A DNA stretch of 64,000 nt from Chrysemys picta bellii (Eukaryota; Chordata; Testudines; Emydidae), in the NCBI RefSeq assembly GCF_011386835.1, contig NC_088798.1:4340001-4404000 (forward strand), written 5' to 3'. Positions within the stretch are counted from its first letter, which is position 1, and every line of letters begins with the position of its first letter. This document shows, piece by piece, positions 48,910 to 63,686 of this stretch. The position numbers were made by a program, and so were the translations under genes. The notes below the pieces were generated by a model. That model searched no databases. It was not told the DNA's origin and saw nothing but the letters and a program-made list of their open reading frames with translations.

Positions 48910-48984
48910 TCATCAATATTTTCATTTTTGATTCCCAGCCAGTCGTTTATTCGCTTCTGCCTCACTCCTTTGTGATTGAGCCAT
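48910..48984 (-). CDS. PIK3R3: PIK3R3 exon: end of the inter-SH2 region
   Basis: A 75-bp exon with 24 whole codons, [20 protein letters not shown] then ENID. The first base completes a split Val and the last two begin a split Asp. Acceptor CGACAG, donor GTAAGT. WLxxKGVRQKxxNxWLG is the conserved end of the inter-SH2 segment in all p85-type subunits and leads into the linker to cSH2. Against human p55-gamma (KNEDADENYF) this copy reads KNENIDDTYF, so the variable acidic linker has changed while the core is intact. Confidence 0.95.
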
Positions 48985-49876
48985 CTGTCGGGATGAGAAA
49001 AGAGAGAGCATTAATATGTTCCCTAGTTGTTTGCTACTGACCAAACAGAAGAGAAGCTTAGACTTCGATCCCATAAGGAGAAAGAATCTAGAGACTGAGC
49101 TTACCCACGTGCACTAAAGCCCATGAGAAAAAGACACAGACCCCAGTACACCCTTCTATAGTCTCCTTACAATGATCTCTTCAATGGGGAGGGAGCAGCA
49201 GAAGAGGCATGACCTCTAGACCCTGCAGGTCAATGGGGAAAGGAATGTACTATTGCAGCTATGCTGGGTCTTCTGATGATGGCTGCGGCTGCCTCCCTCC
49301 CCCAGAACAGCATGCATTGTCACTGGTGCTTCTGTCCATGTAACATTCTCACCTTCTCTCTGATACCAGCAAGGCTCAGAGGGAAACGTGCTTTGACCCT
49401 CCCAACCTGTGAAGTTTCAATCCTATGGATTTGGGTAGTAAAGGCTTCTGAGAGATTACACCATTCTAAGGAGCCACCACTTTGCCCTCTGCTCTTCTCA
49501 ACCTAGTTCTGCATCTTCTGCTAGCGTTAGTGGAGGAAGACACATGGTCAGTCAGAGGGTATCATCCATGATGTTCTAATTCACATGAAAGCTACCTATC
49601 TTGTAGAATGTATACTGGTGTACCAGACATGCTTTGAAGTCTGACAGTTACAGTAATAAGCCATGAAGTTATTATTACAGAAGCAGTGAAAGGCTAACCA
49701 GCTACTCAATCATTTCATACCACAGGTCTAGTCTCCTGTTAGTGCACACACAACTGTGATTATAAAGAGGAGACCAGACTCCCATTAGTACAATGAATAT
49801 ACAGAATGATAGCAACTGTCTTTAACCAAGTTAATCACAGACATTGTTTTGAGGTGCACAGGGCTTGCCTACTTAC
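48985..49876 (-). other. PIK3R3: PIK3R3 intron
   Basis: Donor GTAAGT at 49,871 to 49,876, acceptor AG at 48,985 to 48,986. No gene, RNA gene or repeat named inside. The 81-codon plus-strand frame at 49,261 has no family resemblance. Confidence 0.8.
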
Positions 49877-50053
49877 ACAAGATACTGATCTCTGATTTTG
49901 CGTAGCTGGATAAGATCGGGTTTGATGCTATTCATTTTCTTATCAATTTCCCTATTGTCCAGAGCTTGTTTCTTCAAATCCTGCTCCAGACGCATTTTAC
50001 TATCATGGATCTCTCCCAGGCGTGATTTTAATTTCTCGTAATTCATCATAATT
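49877..50053 (-). CDS. PIK3R3: PIK3R3 exon: inter-SH2 coiled coil, second half
   Basis: A 177-bp exon with 58 whole codons, [20 protein letters not shown] onward to LRKIRDQYL. The first base completes a split Arg and the last two begin a split Val. The acceptor TTACAG lies within a T-rich tract, and the donor is GTAAGT. It forms the returning helix of the antiparallel inter-SH2 coiled coil that holds the adaptor-binding domain of p110 and inhibits its C2, helical and kinase domains. The segment [17 protein letters not shown] includes the Asn and Asp region equivalent to PIK3R1 N564/D560, intact here. The sequence [20 protein letters not shown] is gamma-specific (alpha has [20 protein letters not shown]), which makes the paralogue assignment firm. 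Confidence 0.97.
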
Positions 50054-52845
<2,792 letters not shown>

Positions 52846-53689
52846 CTATACAAAGAAACCAAAACCAAAAAGCATTAGTCATTTGCATCCTGAAATAAAT
52901 TACAAGCCAAGCACAAGACTCAGTTATGCTTCCTAAATTGATCGTCAGAAAGAAACCTTCAGTAAAAATCAGACATTGCAACAATTAATTAATTAAAAAA
53001 AAAAAAGCTGAAGAGGAAAAAAACCCAGCCCACTTTAGCCAAAGCCTCATAGAAAACGGACCACTTCTTCCTCCACAAGGTTTACCAAGTTAAAAAGTAC
53101 TTGTAATTAGGCTTCTTTGAAAGAGAATCCCATCACAGATCTTTAAATTAAAATTTTTGGTTCTAGCTGTTTGTGTTGTTTTGCCAGAAGCATTAATATT
53201 AAAGTTATGATGAGACCTTTTATTTTACAGCAACCAGCCCGAACAATGCAGTATCAATACTGCAAAGCACAAGGTCTAATTTTGATCAAGTTATTATATA
53301 ACATCACAGAACCAGGGTAGTGCCCTTCCAGATACCTCTTCTTCTAGGATTCTATCCTACTTTATGGCCCCTGTATGATGACACAGTGGCATGCAGTTCC
53401 TGGAAATCTCTCTTCGTCAGCTGAGTGAAGAGATCCGTGGTGCAGGCACTGTATAGAACAGCATCACTTCTGACTGCTCTGCTTTATGCTGGGAGCTGCT
53501 ATGGTGTCTGTGATAGCTTAAAACCCTCATCTGGGCTGTGCCGTTCCTCCAGGAGTGCAGTGCCGTATCTCATACCGAAAAACTACATTCAATCACATTT
53601 CCTTTATTAACTTTGTAATTGTCATCCCCACACCAAAAAAGCCCCAAACTGAAATCAAGGAAAAGAAATATGCTACCTATTGCTTACGT

Positions 53690-53730
<41 letters not shown>

Positions 53731-53824
53731 TTTTTAATTTGTTTCACTGTCTTACTAGGGATAGAAGTTCAGCTTTTCAGACAGCTGCTGTAATGATCAA
53801 CAAAAGATTATTTTGAAAACTGAC
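52846..53824 (-). other. PIK3R3: PIK3R3 intron with a long A/T homopolymer
   Basis: Donor at 53,819 to 53,824 (GTCAGT) and acceptor AG at 52,846 to 52,847. A run of 30-odd A followed by about 9 T on the plus strand lies at 53,697 to 53,737. On the transcript this is A9 followed by a T run, and short plus-strand frames there give poly-lysine, an artefact. Confidence 0.8.
53697..53737. repeat. Poly(A)-poly(T) tract
   Basis: More than 30 consecutive A on the plus strand followed directly by about 9 T. Likely the tail of an old retroposed copy or a slippage tract. The length may vary among individuals. Confidence 0.85.
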
Positions 53825-53950
53825 CTGTGATGTTCTGGTGTATTCTTCATATAGTCTGTCATACTCTTTACTCTTGTCCTGATACTGAGAGTGGTATTCC
53901 TGAAGCTTTTTACCTACGGCATCTATGTTATCTTCTTTCACCAACTGATC
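53825..53950 (-). CDS. PIK3R3: PIK3R3 exon: start of the inter-SH2 coiled coil
   Basis: A 126-bp exon in whole codons, [20 protein letters not shown] then [22 protein letters not shown]. Acceptor ACACAG, donor GTCAGT. It is the first long helix of the inter-SH2 domain that docks on the p110 adaptor-binding domain. The family reads DQ(L/V)VKEDNI(D/E)AVGKKL, and LVKEDNID with YHSQYQ is the gamma version. Human QEKSKEY is QDKSKEY here. Because both ends fall between codons, loss of this single exon would keep the frame. Confidence 0.96.
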
Positions 53951-54144
53951 CTGTGTATATCAGGAAAGAAAGAAGGTAATTCTTTAGGCAAAGTAGTTTC
54001 TCCAAGCACTGTTCCTTGTCAACCTAGTAAGTGTGCATATTTCTGTGATCAATTATGCAGCAATTTTTACATCAGGCTTCTACAAGTACAGAAGAGAGAT
54101 CTAGTCGGACAAAGCAAAAAATAAGTTTCACAGTCTATAAAGAA

Positions 54145-54277
54145 AGCAACTAGGAATACGGAACTCAGAACTAAACCAAAAATTGTAATAAAACCCCAAC
54201 AAAGGCAACATAAGGTCAGTAGATGCCTAGATTCCCCCTTAGAGAAAGAGGGAATAATGCAGGCAGGAAAGATCAAA
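54145..54277. repeat. Direct duplication, copy 1 (pairs with 55,496)
   Basis: Shares with 55,496 to 55,635 the ordered words AGCAACTAGG, CATAAGGTCAG, AGATGCCTAGAT, CTTAGAGAAAGAGGGAATAA and GGCAGGAAAGATCAAA, about 80 to 85% alike by eye, with an 11-base insertion in the other copy. The copies sit on each side of the SH2 exon at 54,921. Confidence 0.8.
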
Positions 54278-54499
54278 TGTTTGTTTTAAAAACAAGAGTT
54301 CACAGAACTTGTGGAAAACTGCAGCAACTTTGGGAGACATTTTGCTCAGCATTAAAAGACTGTTGCATAGCATGGAGGAGAAGGAGTAGGTGTCAGCCTA
54401 AAACCCCAGGATTTAGAGAACTGAGCACAGGGCAAGGAGCCAGGTGCCACTCTCATTTTTGCCAGTGACTGATTTTAACATATTTTGTACATAAACAGT

Positions 54500-54665
54500 T
54501 GCTTTGCATCCTAGACCACAGAGCCCTGCATGTAATTCACTAAATCTCTCAGCCTCAGCTTCTCCACTTGTAAAATACAGGCAATGACAATTACCTACAT
54601 CATAAGGATGCAGTGAAGCAGAATTTAATGTTTACGTAGCTGGAGAATTATAAAGACTGTCAGTG
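54500..54665 (+). mobile_element. MIR-like SINE fragment
   Basis: 'TCTCTCAGCCTCAGCTTCTC', 'CACTTGTAAAATACAGGCAA' and 'TACCTACATCATAAGGATGC' are the MIR core in sense on the plus strand, antisense to PIK3R3. Confidence 0.65.
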
Positions 54666-54920
54666 TGAGTACTCAAAGTAGAGGTCAGGACCTCCTTCTC
54701 CCAACTTTGTGGTTATTGTTTTAGACCACATGCACTCTTGGAACCACTACTTCGTCCTTGAAAATGTGAAGTTGAATTTTCAAGCATAAAAGGGCTTTGA
54801 GTTTTCACATGATTCATGTGAAAAATCCAGACTCTAGATAGAAAAGCCTAAGTTTTATGGCAAGGAAAAAAACTACAAAACACATCTGCTAACAGTTAGT
54901 GGGCTCTCTGGAAACCTCAC

Positions 54921-55101
54921 CTGTTGATACCTGGATACTGGATACATCAGCTTCACGTCAAGCTTAGGATTGTACTGGGCAAGAGATTCATGGCGGTAGT
55001 GGTTAATCAGCTCCACAACAGAATTAAATGTCAATGGATCAGAAAAACCGTATTTTCCATCCCGATGATAAATCTTTATCAGTTTATTGTTGCCACCCTT
55101 C
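54921..55101 (-). CDS. PIK3R3: PIK3R3 exon: second half of the N-terminal SH2 domain
   Basis: A 181-bp exon with 60 whole codons, [20 protein letters not shown] onward to [10 protein letters not shown]. The first base completes a split Arg. Acceptor TTACAG, donor GTGAGG. It encodes the central and C-terminal part of nSH2, including [18 protein letters not shown] and the stretch [13 protein letters not shown]. In this family nSH2 both binds phospho-YxxM partners and contacts p110 helical-domain residues to inhibit it. KIYHRDG, FNSVV and [11 protein letters not shown] are the gamma forms (alpha: KIFHRDG, FSSVV, KLLYPVSKYQQ). A direct duplication flanks this exon. Confidence 0.97.
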
Positions 55102-56659
<1,558 letters not shown>

Positions 56660-56861
56660 TTAGATAGTCGATTTGCTTTAAAATAGACACATTCAAAGAG
56701 AGGCCATCAGTGTCAGGGTGTGTAAGGAATTAGGTTTCCTTTCTGTTTTCCCTTCAAAATCAACTGCAATCTAAGGATTGAATGTTTGCTTTTCAAATTC
56801 TCTTATTTCAGATTTAGGATACGCATAGGGATAATATTTCTGTTTAGCCTTTAAGGTTATC

Positions 56862-57151
56862 TAAGGCCTGGTCTACACTAACCCCCCAATTCGAACTAAG
56901 GTACGCAACTTCAGCTACGTGAATAACGTAGCTGAAGTCGACGTACCTTAGTTCAAACTTACCGCGGTCCAGACGCGGCAGGCAGGCTCCCCAGTCGACT
57001 CTGCGTACTCCTCGCGCCGAGCAGGATTACCTGAGTCAACGGGGAGCACTTCTGGGTTCAATTTATCGCGTCCAGACAAGACGCAATAAATCGAACCCAG
57101 AAGTTTGATTGTCTGCCGCCGAACCAGCGCGTAAGTATAGACACGCTCTTA
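56862..57151. mobile_element. MITE with two internal hairpins
   Basis: The ends are TAAGGCCTGGTCTACAC and, read inverted from the right, TAAGAGCGTGTCTATAC. Inside, ACTTCAGCTACGT faces ACGTAGCTGAAGT with 5 bases between, extended outward by CTAAGGTACG facing CGTACCTTAG. A second hairpin pairs TTCTGGGTTC-ATTTATCGCGTC with GACGCAATAAATCGAACCCAGAA. About 290 bp with no coding capacity. It resembles an abundant turtle repeat. The target duplication is not clear. Confidence 0.7.
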
Positions 57152-59115
57152 GACCGGTTTGAACTGGTTTACCTTTTAGCAAAAGCCAGCAGCTGCACTA
57201 AACTGCTGTTTAAGAAGAAGGTTATGTATAACAACAGTAGCAGCTGTGTCTCAGAGAAATCACGAAGTTCAAAACCTTTCACTGGAATCTGCTCACATTT
57301 AAATCCAAACTGGAAAAAGGTGACTTTTGTGAAGGCACTTCTGGTCCTTTAAGAAACTGGCACTAATACGGTCATTCACAGAAGTTGTGTCAGAAAAGTA
57401 TCCACACTATAGCACAGTTCTAGTCTCAAGGTCAATTAGGTGTTTGATTCAGGTATTTCTTTTACAGCAGTTTTAGAACTACTGTAATGCCACTAATTCC
57501 AGTGGAATTACTCCTAATTTTCAACTGTTGCGAGAGAAGAAATTTAGGGTTTATTCTTTTAATTAAACGGAAGAAGCTTTTATGGAATGGGTAAGACCCA
57601 TAAGCATTTCAAATGAAATGCTTGAGCTAAGAGTGTTCGTTAAACTTTCAGGAAACGCATTCCACCCAAAATTACATACCACGCTTTACTTACAAAACTA
57701 ATACCTTGTCCTTTATAGCATCTGTCACACAAGGATCTCAGAGGCAAGTTACAAACATACACTTTATCTATTTGATTGAGAGCAACTCTCCTGTACCCTC
57801 ACCACCACTCATGAGATGCAAGCAATATACCTACATTTTAAAAGGAATCATAATGGATGTTTTAATTCAGATATTGCTGTAAGATCTTATTTTCATTCTC
57901 TACAAGTTTTCTTAGTTGGCATTTAACTATCCTGGATGGAGAATCTCTTTCAAAAGAACAATTTCCATTACAGATATGAATGTTATCTGAGAAAAGGGGA
58001 AATTGTTGCCACAGAACCCTTTATGGCTTGGGCCTTACACATCTCAGAGATGGCCTCTCCATGTCTCCAACAGTTGAGAATGGCTAGGATGCTTGAGCTT
58101 TCATTCGCTAGTAATGCCCAGGGAGCTGGAGTTCATTGTGGAAGATCCCTAACTTATTCTCCAGTCCTCAGTCCAATAGAGTAAATGTCTGCTGGCTTTT
58201 AGGGCGCAATGAAAAGCTCATCTGTTGCCCATGGTGGCTGGATTGACAACTGATGAAATATATTTGTGGGTTGTATTTTGTAAAAGAAAATGAAATGAAC
58301 TGATAAAGTACATATAAAGCTATTCCTGCAAAACTGTGGTCTCATCCGGAGATCATTTATTCTGGTAAATCAGGAGCAATGCCTTTAGGTCAGCACAGTA
58401 ATACTACTGTAAAAGTGATTTAAGATAACAGAATCAAGCCCACTGGGTTTTGTGATCAGGTTTTGCCATTGTTCATTAAGGGCTTGAATTGTGCTATCCC
58501 CTCACACTGATCTAAATGGGGTTACTTGAGTAAGGTACTAAAATGTAAGGGTGGCACAATCCGGATCTTTTTTCCTTCTGTTAAAGCTTTAAGAAGCTAG
58601 TGGGGCTAATGAAATCTTTTGCTAGACAATTCAGCCACGAAGCAAACAGCAATCCAAAACAGCACCTCACATTCTTGTTTTATTCTCAGCTCTAGCATAT
58701 TTAATTTATTGGTTTTATTCTTTTCATAAGAGACACACACTTACTGAAAGTTTCATGAATTGCTCATTCCCAAATGCTATGTTTAATACATCTAATAACT
58801 GAAGCCAGTACATTCAGAACTGCTTTGTTTCACAACCAGAAAGGCTAGAAAGGGTTTTTTTTTTTTTTTTTTAAATCTTAAGATTTTGTAGAAAGAATCA
58901 TTAATTCAAGAAAACAATTGTGGCCACAAGATTGGGAACTACTGTTCTAGAACAATAACCATAGCAGAACACATTAAACACACTCAGTTCCCAATTCAGC
59001 AGAATACTTAAACATACACTTCAGGAACTGCATTCAGGCCCAGATTTTGCAGAGCACTTGAAGTGAGATGTTGTCTGAGCATATTCAGGCTCAAAGGGAG
59101 CACAGCTTAAAAAGG

Positions 59116-59277
59116 TTTCAGAGTAGCAGCCGCGTTGGTCTGTATCTGCAAAAAGAACAGGGGTACTTGTGGCACCTTAGAGACTAACACATTTATTTGA
59201 GCAAGAAGTGGGCTGTAGCCCACAAAAGCTTATGCTCAAATAAATGTGTTAGTCTCTAAGGTGCCACAAGTACTCCT
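59116..59277 (+). mobile_element. SINE-like insertion folded as a 40-bp inverted repeat
   Basis: Starts TTTCAGAGTAGCAGCCGCGT and is flanked by perfect 12-bp duplications AGCTTAAAAAGG (59,104 to 59,115 and 59,278 to 59,289). The stretch 59,164 to 59,203 is the exact reverse complement of 59,233 to 59,272 (40 bases), and the 29-base spacer has its own GTGGGCT/AGCCCAC pair. The opening phrase is one I recall as very common in turtle genomes. Long variable-length duplications suggest LINE-driven insertion. How the second arm arose is unclear. Confidence 0.8.
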
Positions 59278-59321
59278 AGCTTAAAAAGGCTCATTCTAGT
59301 CCAGCAGTAAACATTCTTTAC

Positions 59322-59433
59322 CTTGAAATATCCCCCCAGTACCACTCTGCATCCTGCAAGGAGAAACTGGAATTGTCTTTTATTCCATTTGTGTTGACCG
59401 GAGTCATCGGTTTTGGGGGCTTTGGAGGAAGAG
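59322..59433 (-). CDS. PIK3R3: PIK3R3 exon: proline-rich linker and start of N-terminal SH2
   Basis: A 112-bp exon with 36 whole codons, [20 protein letters not shown] then [16 protein letters not shown]. The first two bases complete a split Ala and the last two begin a split Arg. Acceptor TTTTCAG after a strong T tract, donor GTAAAG. The LPPKPPKP stretch is the proline-rich segment of p55-gamma, able to bind SH3 domains, and [10 protein letters not shown] starts nSH2. The linker after KPMT differs from human (SAVPNGMKDSSVSLQD as recalled) and is one residue longer. The upstream exon with the p55-gamma start (about 35 residues) was looked for to 64,000 and not found. This is therefore the most upstream visible exon of a partial gene. 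Confidence 0.95.
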
Positions 59434-60425
59434 CTGAAAAACAAAACACAGATTTTTTTCCATTTAATTTTCTGGCTTCTATCACTAAAACTTCAAGAAG
59501 TTAACAGTCAAGATATTTTAGTTAACAAAAGCCAGAAGTGAAACATACATAAGGCAAGGCAAAGGAAATGTTATAGAAACCCATCAGTGACTAATGGGAG
59601 AGAACAGGCAGCTTGAGTATGGATGTGTTTTTCTCTCCAAAATGTATGGAATTCGTAAGTTATTAAAGCCCATTATACTAGTACAGCATATGCCAAAAAG
59701 AAGGGAGCTGGGCTCCAAAATAACTATCCAGTCTCGAAATGGAACAAGTGGGAAATTCACAGGAAGTGGCAGTTCTTGGTAAGAGGAGTTAAGACAACAA
59801 TCACAATAACTAGGATAATTTAACTGTTCACCGCTCCAAGCAAAATACTGAGGGCTTGACTGTGGCTTAGGTCACAACCTAGAAAGTGAGTGAGTGACTG
59901 TGTGTAGCTGTGTAACATCTACAGTTCTCAGAGGGCCTATGGCCATTGCCATCGCTTTTGAAGAGTAAATGTGCCCTCCTCCTCCTAGGACAGATCAACT
60001 TTGCTGACTGGTGAAAAGAGGAGGGTACTAGTCTGAACCTCAGCTAGACTTCACTCCGCATTAGCAACACAAGGACTGCAACCATTGCCCCATGCTTAGG
60101 TATACAATAGGGAATGAGGAGCGAGGAAAGGAGCAAGGGAGTAAACTGGTGCTGGGCTAGTCACAGTCTAGCCCTAAATTGTCAAGCTTCCCCTTTGAAC
60201 TGTAAGGAGTAGAGGCCATGTCACAAGGGAGCACAACTCTCCATGGATACAACTACATTGCAGCACAAAAGGGACACCACACCCATGGCATCAAGTCTCA
60301 GACCCCTAGTCAACTGACTCAGGCTCCTGGTACAGAGCTAAAAATAGTAGGCTAGACATTCCTGTTTGAACTCTGAAACCTGGTGAGGGGGCTGGATCTC
60401 AGAGCCTGAGCAGGAACATCTACAC

Positions 60426-60661
60426 CAGTGCTTCTCAAAGCTGGTCTGCCACTTGTTCAGGGAAAGCCCCTGGCGGTCCGGGCTGGTTTGTTTACCTGCC
60501 GCATCCACAGGTTTCCGCAGCCCGCATTGGCCTGGAGCGGCGAACCATGGCCAGTGGGAGCCGCAATCGGCCGAACCTGCGGACGTGGCAGGTAAACAAA
60601 CCAGCCCAGACCGCCAGAGGCTTTCCCTGAACAAGTGGCGGCCCGACTTTGAGAAGCACTG
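60426..60661. mobile_element. Charlie-like hAT MITE, 236 bp, palindromic
   Basis: Begins CAGTGCTTCTCAAAG and ends CTTTGAGAAGCACTG (15-bp perfect ends), flanked by the perfect 8-bp duplication ATCTACAC (60,418 to 60,425 and 60,662 to 60,669). The inverted similarity runs much farther inward (GGCAGGTAAACAAACCAGCC faces GGCTGGTTTGTTTACCTGCC). CAGTG ends with CTCAAA and 8-bp duplications are hAT/Charlie traits. Mirror open frames on both strands (60,338 to 60,634 and 60,453 to 60,662) arise from the palindrome and are not genes. Confidence 0.85.
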
Positions 60662-61489
60662 ATCTACACTGCTATTTTTAGCCCCTTAGCGCAAGCCCAA
60701 GTCAGTTGACCCAGGCTCTGAGACTCACTGCTCTGGGTTTATTGTTACAGTGTAGACACACCACATGCTCCCACGCCTAGATTACACAGCCTCCAGAAGG
60801 TGTGCTTCACAAAGTACTGAATATAGTAATGCAAGACTGCATGCAGTTGCATTAAGAATTGCAATCTGGTGCCAGGCAGGAATGCAATTATGATCTCTAG
60901 ATAAAAAAAAATTTCATCTCTAGTTCAAGTGCAGAGTGACTTGACATTGAGAGAGATGAATGGCTCTAAGCAATGCATCTGTTCCCCTCTGAACCACACC
61001 TCCCACATTGAAAAAACAACAACTGTACTCTAACTGCAGTTTCAAATGCCATTTCATGTTGAGGATCCAACACACAGTAGCTTCACTGTTCTTGGACAAA
61101 CCAGCAAGTACTCAACCAAGCCAATCTAAACGAACCTGAACCTTGACCCAGACATTCACACTCTGGAGTTACTGACCAAGCACCTGATTCCGATAGTAGC
61201 ATTCATTCTGTGGGACTGAATGTTAAAGCTGCAGCATACAGGTTCTTTTTGTGGTTCAGCTGGGAATGTCCAGGTGTTCATGAGTCTAGAGGACCAATAT
61301 CTGTATAAGGAGGGTGCAATTCCATTGGAATAACTGAAGTTATTTGCTTCTACTAGATTTAAATGTGGCCCCCTGATTGATAACCATGGTAGTTAAGGTT
61401 GTGCGGCCCTTTAAGATGGTATACAGGTACTACTGAGAATGAATTAAGTTCTTGCCTTAGTCTACCTCCTTGCTTGAAGCAGCCTCTAG

Positions 61490-61800
61490 GACAGAGGTCC
61501 CCAAACTGTGGGGCATGCCCCTCCAGGGGGATGCTGAGGAACATTTTGGGGAGCGTGGCTGGGGCCCGGGCCAGTCTCCACAGGGGCCAGGGAGGGAGCG
61601 CCACCCAGCTCTGCTCCTGGCTACCAGCTCCAGGCCCCTGACTCCGCTCCTGGCCCAGTCCCAGCTGTGGCCTCAGGCTTGGCTCCCTTACCCCTGTCTG
61701 GACCCACCCCTCTCCCCCAGAGCTGCGGCCCTGCTCCCGGCCCCAGTTTGGGGGCGCGGACAGGGGTATGGAGGGGCGTGAGATAAAAGGTTTGGGGTCC
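61490..61800 (+). repeat. GC-rich dispersed repeat (copy 2)
   Basis: 'AGAGGTCCCCAAACTGTGGG', 'GGAGCGCCACCCAG' and 'CCAGCTCCAGGCCCC' parallel the copy at 20,446 to 20,725 in the same order. A GC-rich block in AT-rich intron sequence. The 147-codon minus-strand frame across it is an artefact of GC content. Confidence 0.6.
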
Positions 61801-62830
61801 ATTGCTCTAGGAGCTAAATTCTGATTTCAGTTACAGCAATGTAAATCCAGAGTATCACTGAAACCCTATGATTCTGCTTGGTTTTCTGACTACTAAAGTT
61901 GAACTGGCTGTTATTTTATCCACAAAGTCTCTGTTCAGTCATATTTCTGGATTACCAAAAAAAAGGTACAGTGACAGTTTCTTTCTAAACTCACATTTGG
62001 ATATTTCTGCCACGCATGCTCTAAATGAATTACAAAGAAGTGTAGACAATGCTTAGAATTCAGTCACTAACATCGGCCTTCAATACTAGGTCAAAATAAA
62101 AGATTCAAAAACTGCTACTCTAGATCTGTTCCAGAACTTTCCATATAGTTTTAACAATCCTATACCAACTAAGCAAGCACAGGAGGCTCTAGCTCTTTGC
62201 ACTGCAGTGTTTAAAAAACACAAGTAAAAAGAACCCTGTAATCATGCCAGGTAGGTATGATTTCATGGGACCTCACAAGCCCTCGCAAGAACATTGCAAT
62301 GCTGGTGGTAATCTTTCCTCAGTCTGTCTTATACCACAGACAAAATAGGATGTTGGGGGTTACCATTCTGGCAGAGCTGATTTTCACACATGAAGATCAT
62401 GTCCATTCTTAGCTTTAGCTTAAGATTCTCCACCACTGCATTAGTGCAGCTCCATCGTTCGAAGCTGTAGTGTAGAGAAACCAGTGTAGGTGGGTTTTTT
62501 TTAAGTCACTGTATCTGAACTTCCTGTGGGAATGAACCAGACCTGTCCAGACAGAGCAGGAGTCCTTCCTACTCAGCAGGAAGGGAACAGAATTTGCCCC
62601 AAATTTGTTTCTTCATATCTACTGATCCCTGATCTACACATCAGTAGGCTTAAATTGGGAAGTTATATAAACAGAAATAAATACAATTGACACTGTATCA
62701 TTTCTGTGTCTTAAAATTTCATGAAAGTGCATTGTTTTTCTACATAGCATTGATTACTTCAGATGTTACAGATACTGTACTGCTACATCAAAGGGAAAAA
62801 AACTGCCATGGGAGGAAGTTTGTGCATGAC

Positions 62831-63085
62831 AAAGGGCTTCTTCTTAGGGTTCCTCTAAAAGAGGATTTAGTTTGTGGCAAGCTGGGGTGAGGATCTACCT
62901 CGCACTAGCTTGCCATGCACTACTTGTCCATAAGCACCCTGCTGACATGCACTAACAGTTTGCTAGTGTGCTTTAATCTAGTCCTGTTTCAAAGCGGGAT
63001 AGACATTTAGTGTGTGGCAAGCAAGTGTCGGGTAGGTTCACACCCCAGCTTGTCACAAACTAAATCTTCATATAGACAGCCCTTT
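62831..63085. mobile_element. Palindromic MITE, about 255 bp
   Basis: The left part has GATTTAGTTTGTGGCAAGCT then GGGGTG (from about 62,862). The right part, read inverted, has GATTTAGTTTGTGACAAGCT then GGGGTG (ending about 63,068). Outer ends AAAGGGCT and AGCCCTTT also match. No coding capacity. The target duplication is not clear and the superfamily is unassigned. Confidence 0.65.
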
Positions 63086-63205
63086 AGAATATGATCCTCT
63101 GCACATGGATGGTTTGCAGGATCAGATCCTAATCTTTGCAGGCTGCTAGGTATGTTGCTTGTTTGCGCACTATGGAGCTATTTTGCAGTTTTGTTTTGTC
63201 CAGAG

Positions 63206-63686
63206 CAATGGTTCTCAGCGAGGGATACGTGTACTTTGGGGGTACACAAAGGTCTAGATGGGTACTCACTCCCTGGCAGATCAGTGTTTCTCAATCTGAA
63301 GGTTGTAGCTCCCAGGTGGGGGTGGGGTCACAGGACAGGTTTAGGGGGATTGCAAATACATGGCCAGCATTAGGGGGTGGCAAGCAGGGCGACTGCCTGG
63401 GGCCCCATGAAGTTAAGTTACATGCTTCAGCCCTGCCACCTGAGGCTCGAGCTTCAGACAAGGCTCACAAGTAAAAAACAGGCTCAAGTATCACACTGAA
63501 ATACAAGTACAATATTTATATTCCAATTGATTTTATAATTGAATGATAAAAATGAGAAAGTCAGCAAGTTTTCAGTAATAGTGTGCTGTGACACTTCTGT
63601 ATTTTTATGTCTGATTTTGTAAGCAAGTAGTTTTTAAGTGAGATGAAACTTGGGGTACAGTAGTCTGGAAAAGTTGAGAACCAGTG
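63206..63686. mobile_element. hAT-type element with a nested second fragment
   Basis: Begins CAATGGTTCTC and ends GAGAACCAGTG, flanked by GTCCAGAG (63,198 to 63,205) and CTTCAGAG (63,687 to 63,694), an 8-bp duplication with two mismatches. A second CAGTGTTTCTCAATC start at 63,282 suggests another hAT fragment inserted within. The 63,480 to 63,660 part is AT-rich. Non-coding and old. Confidence 0.6.

Larger units (their letters stand above)
53951..54920 (-). other. PIK3R3: PIK3R3 intron with duplicated segment and MIR fragment
   Basis: Donor GTGAGG at 54,915 to 54,920 and acceptor AG at 53,951 to 53,952. It contains the first copy of a 133 to 140-bp direct duplication (54,145 to 54,277) and a MIR-like fragment at 54,500 to 54,665. 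Confidence 0.8.

Noticed and set aside
53555..53816. Poly-lysine frames
   Set aside because: Produced by the A homopolymer in an intron.
59256..59444. 62-codon minus-strand frame over a PIK3R3 exon
   Set aside because: A shifted frame of the real exon 59,322 to 59,433. The correct frame gives the conserved LPPKPPKP and AEWYWGDIS.
60338..60662. Open frames on both strands with nearly the same protein (LVCLPA...)
   Set aside because: They mirror each other because the hAT element at 60,426 is a palindrome. They are not genes.
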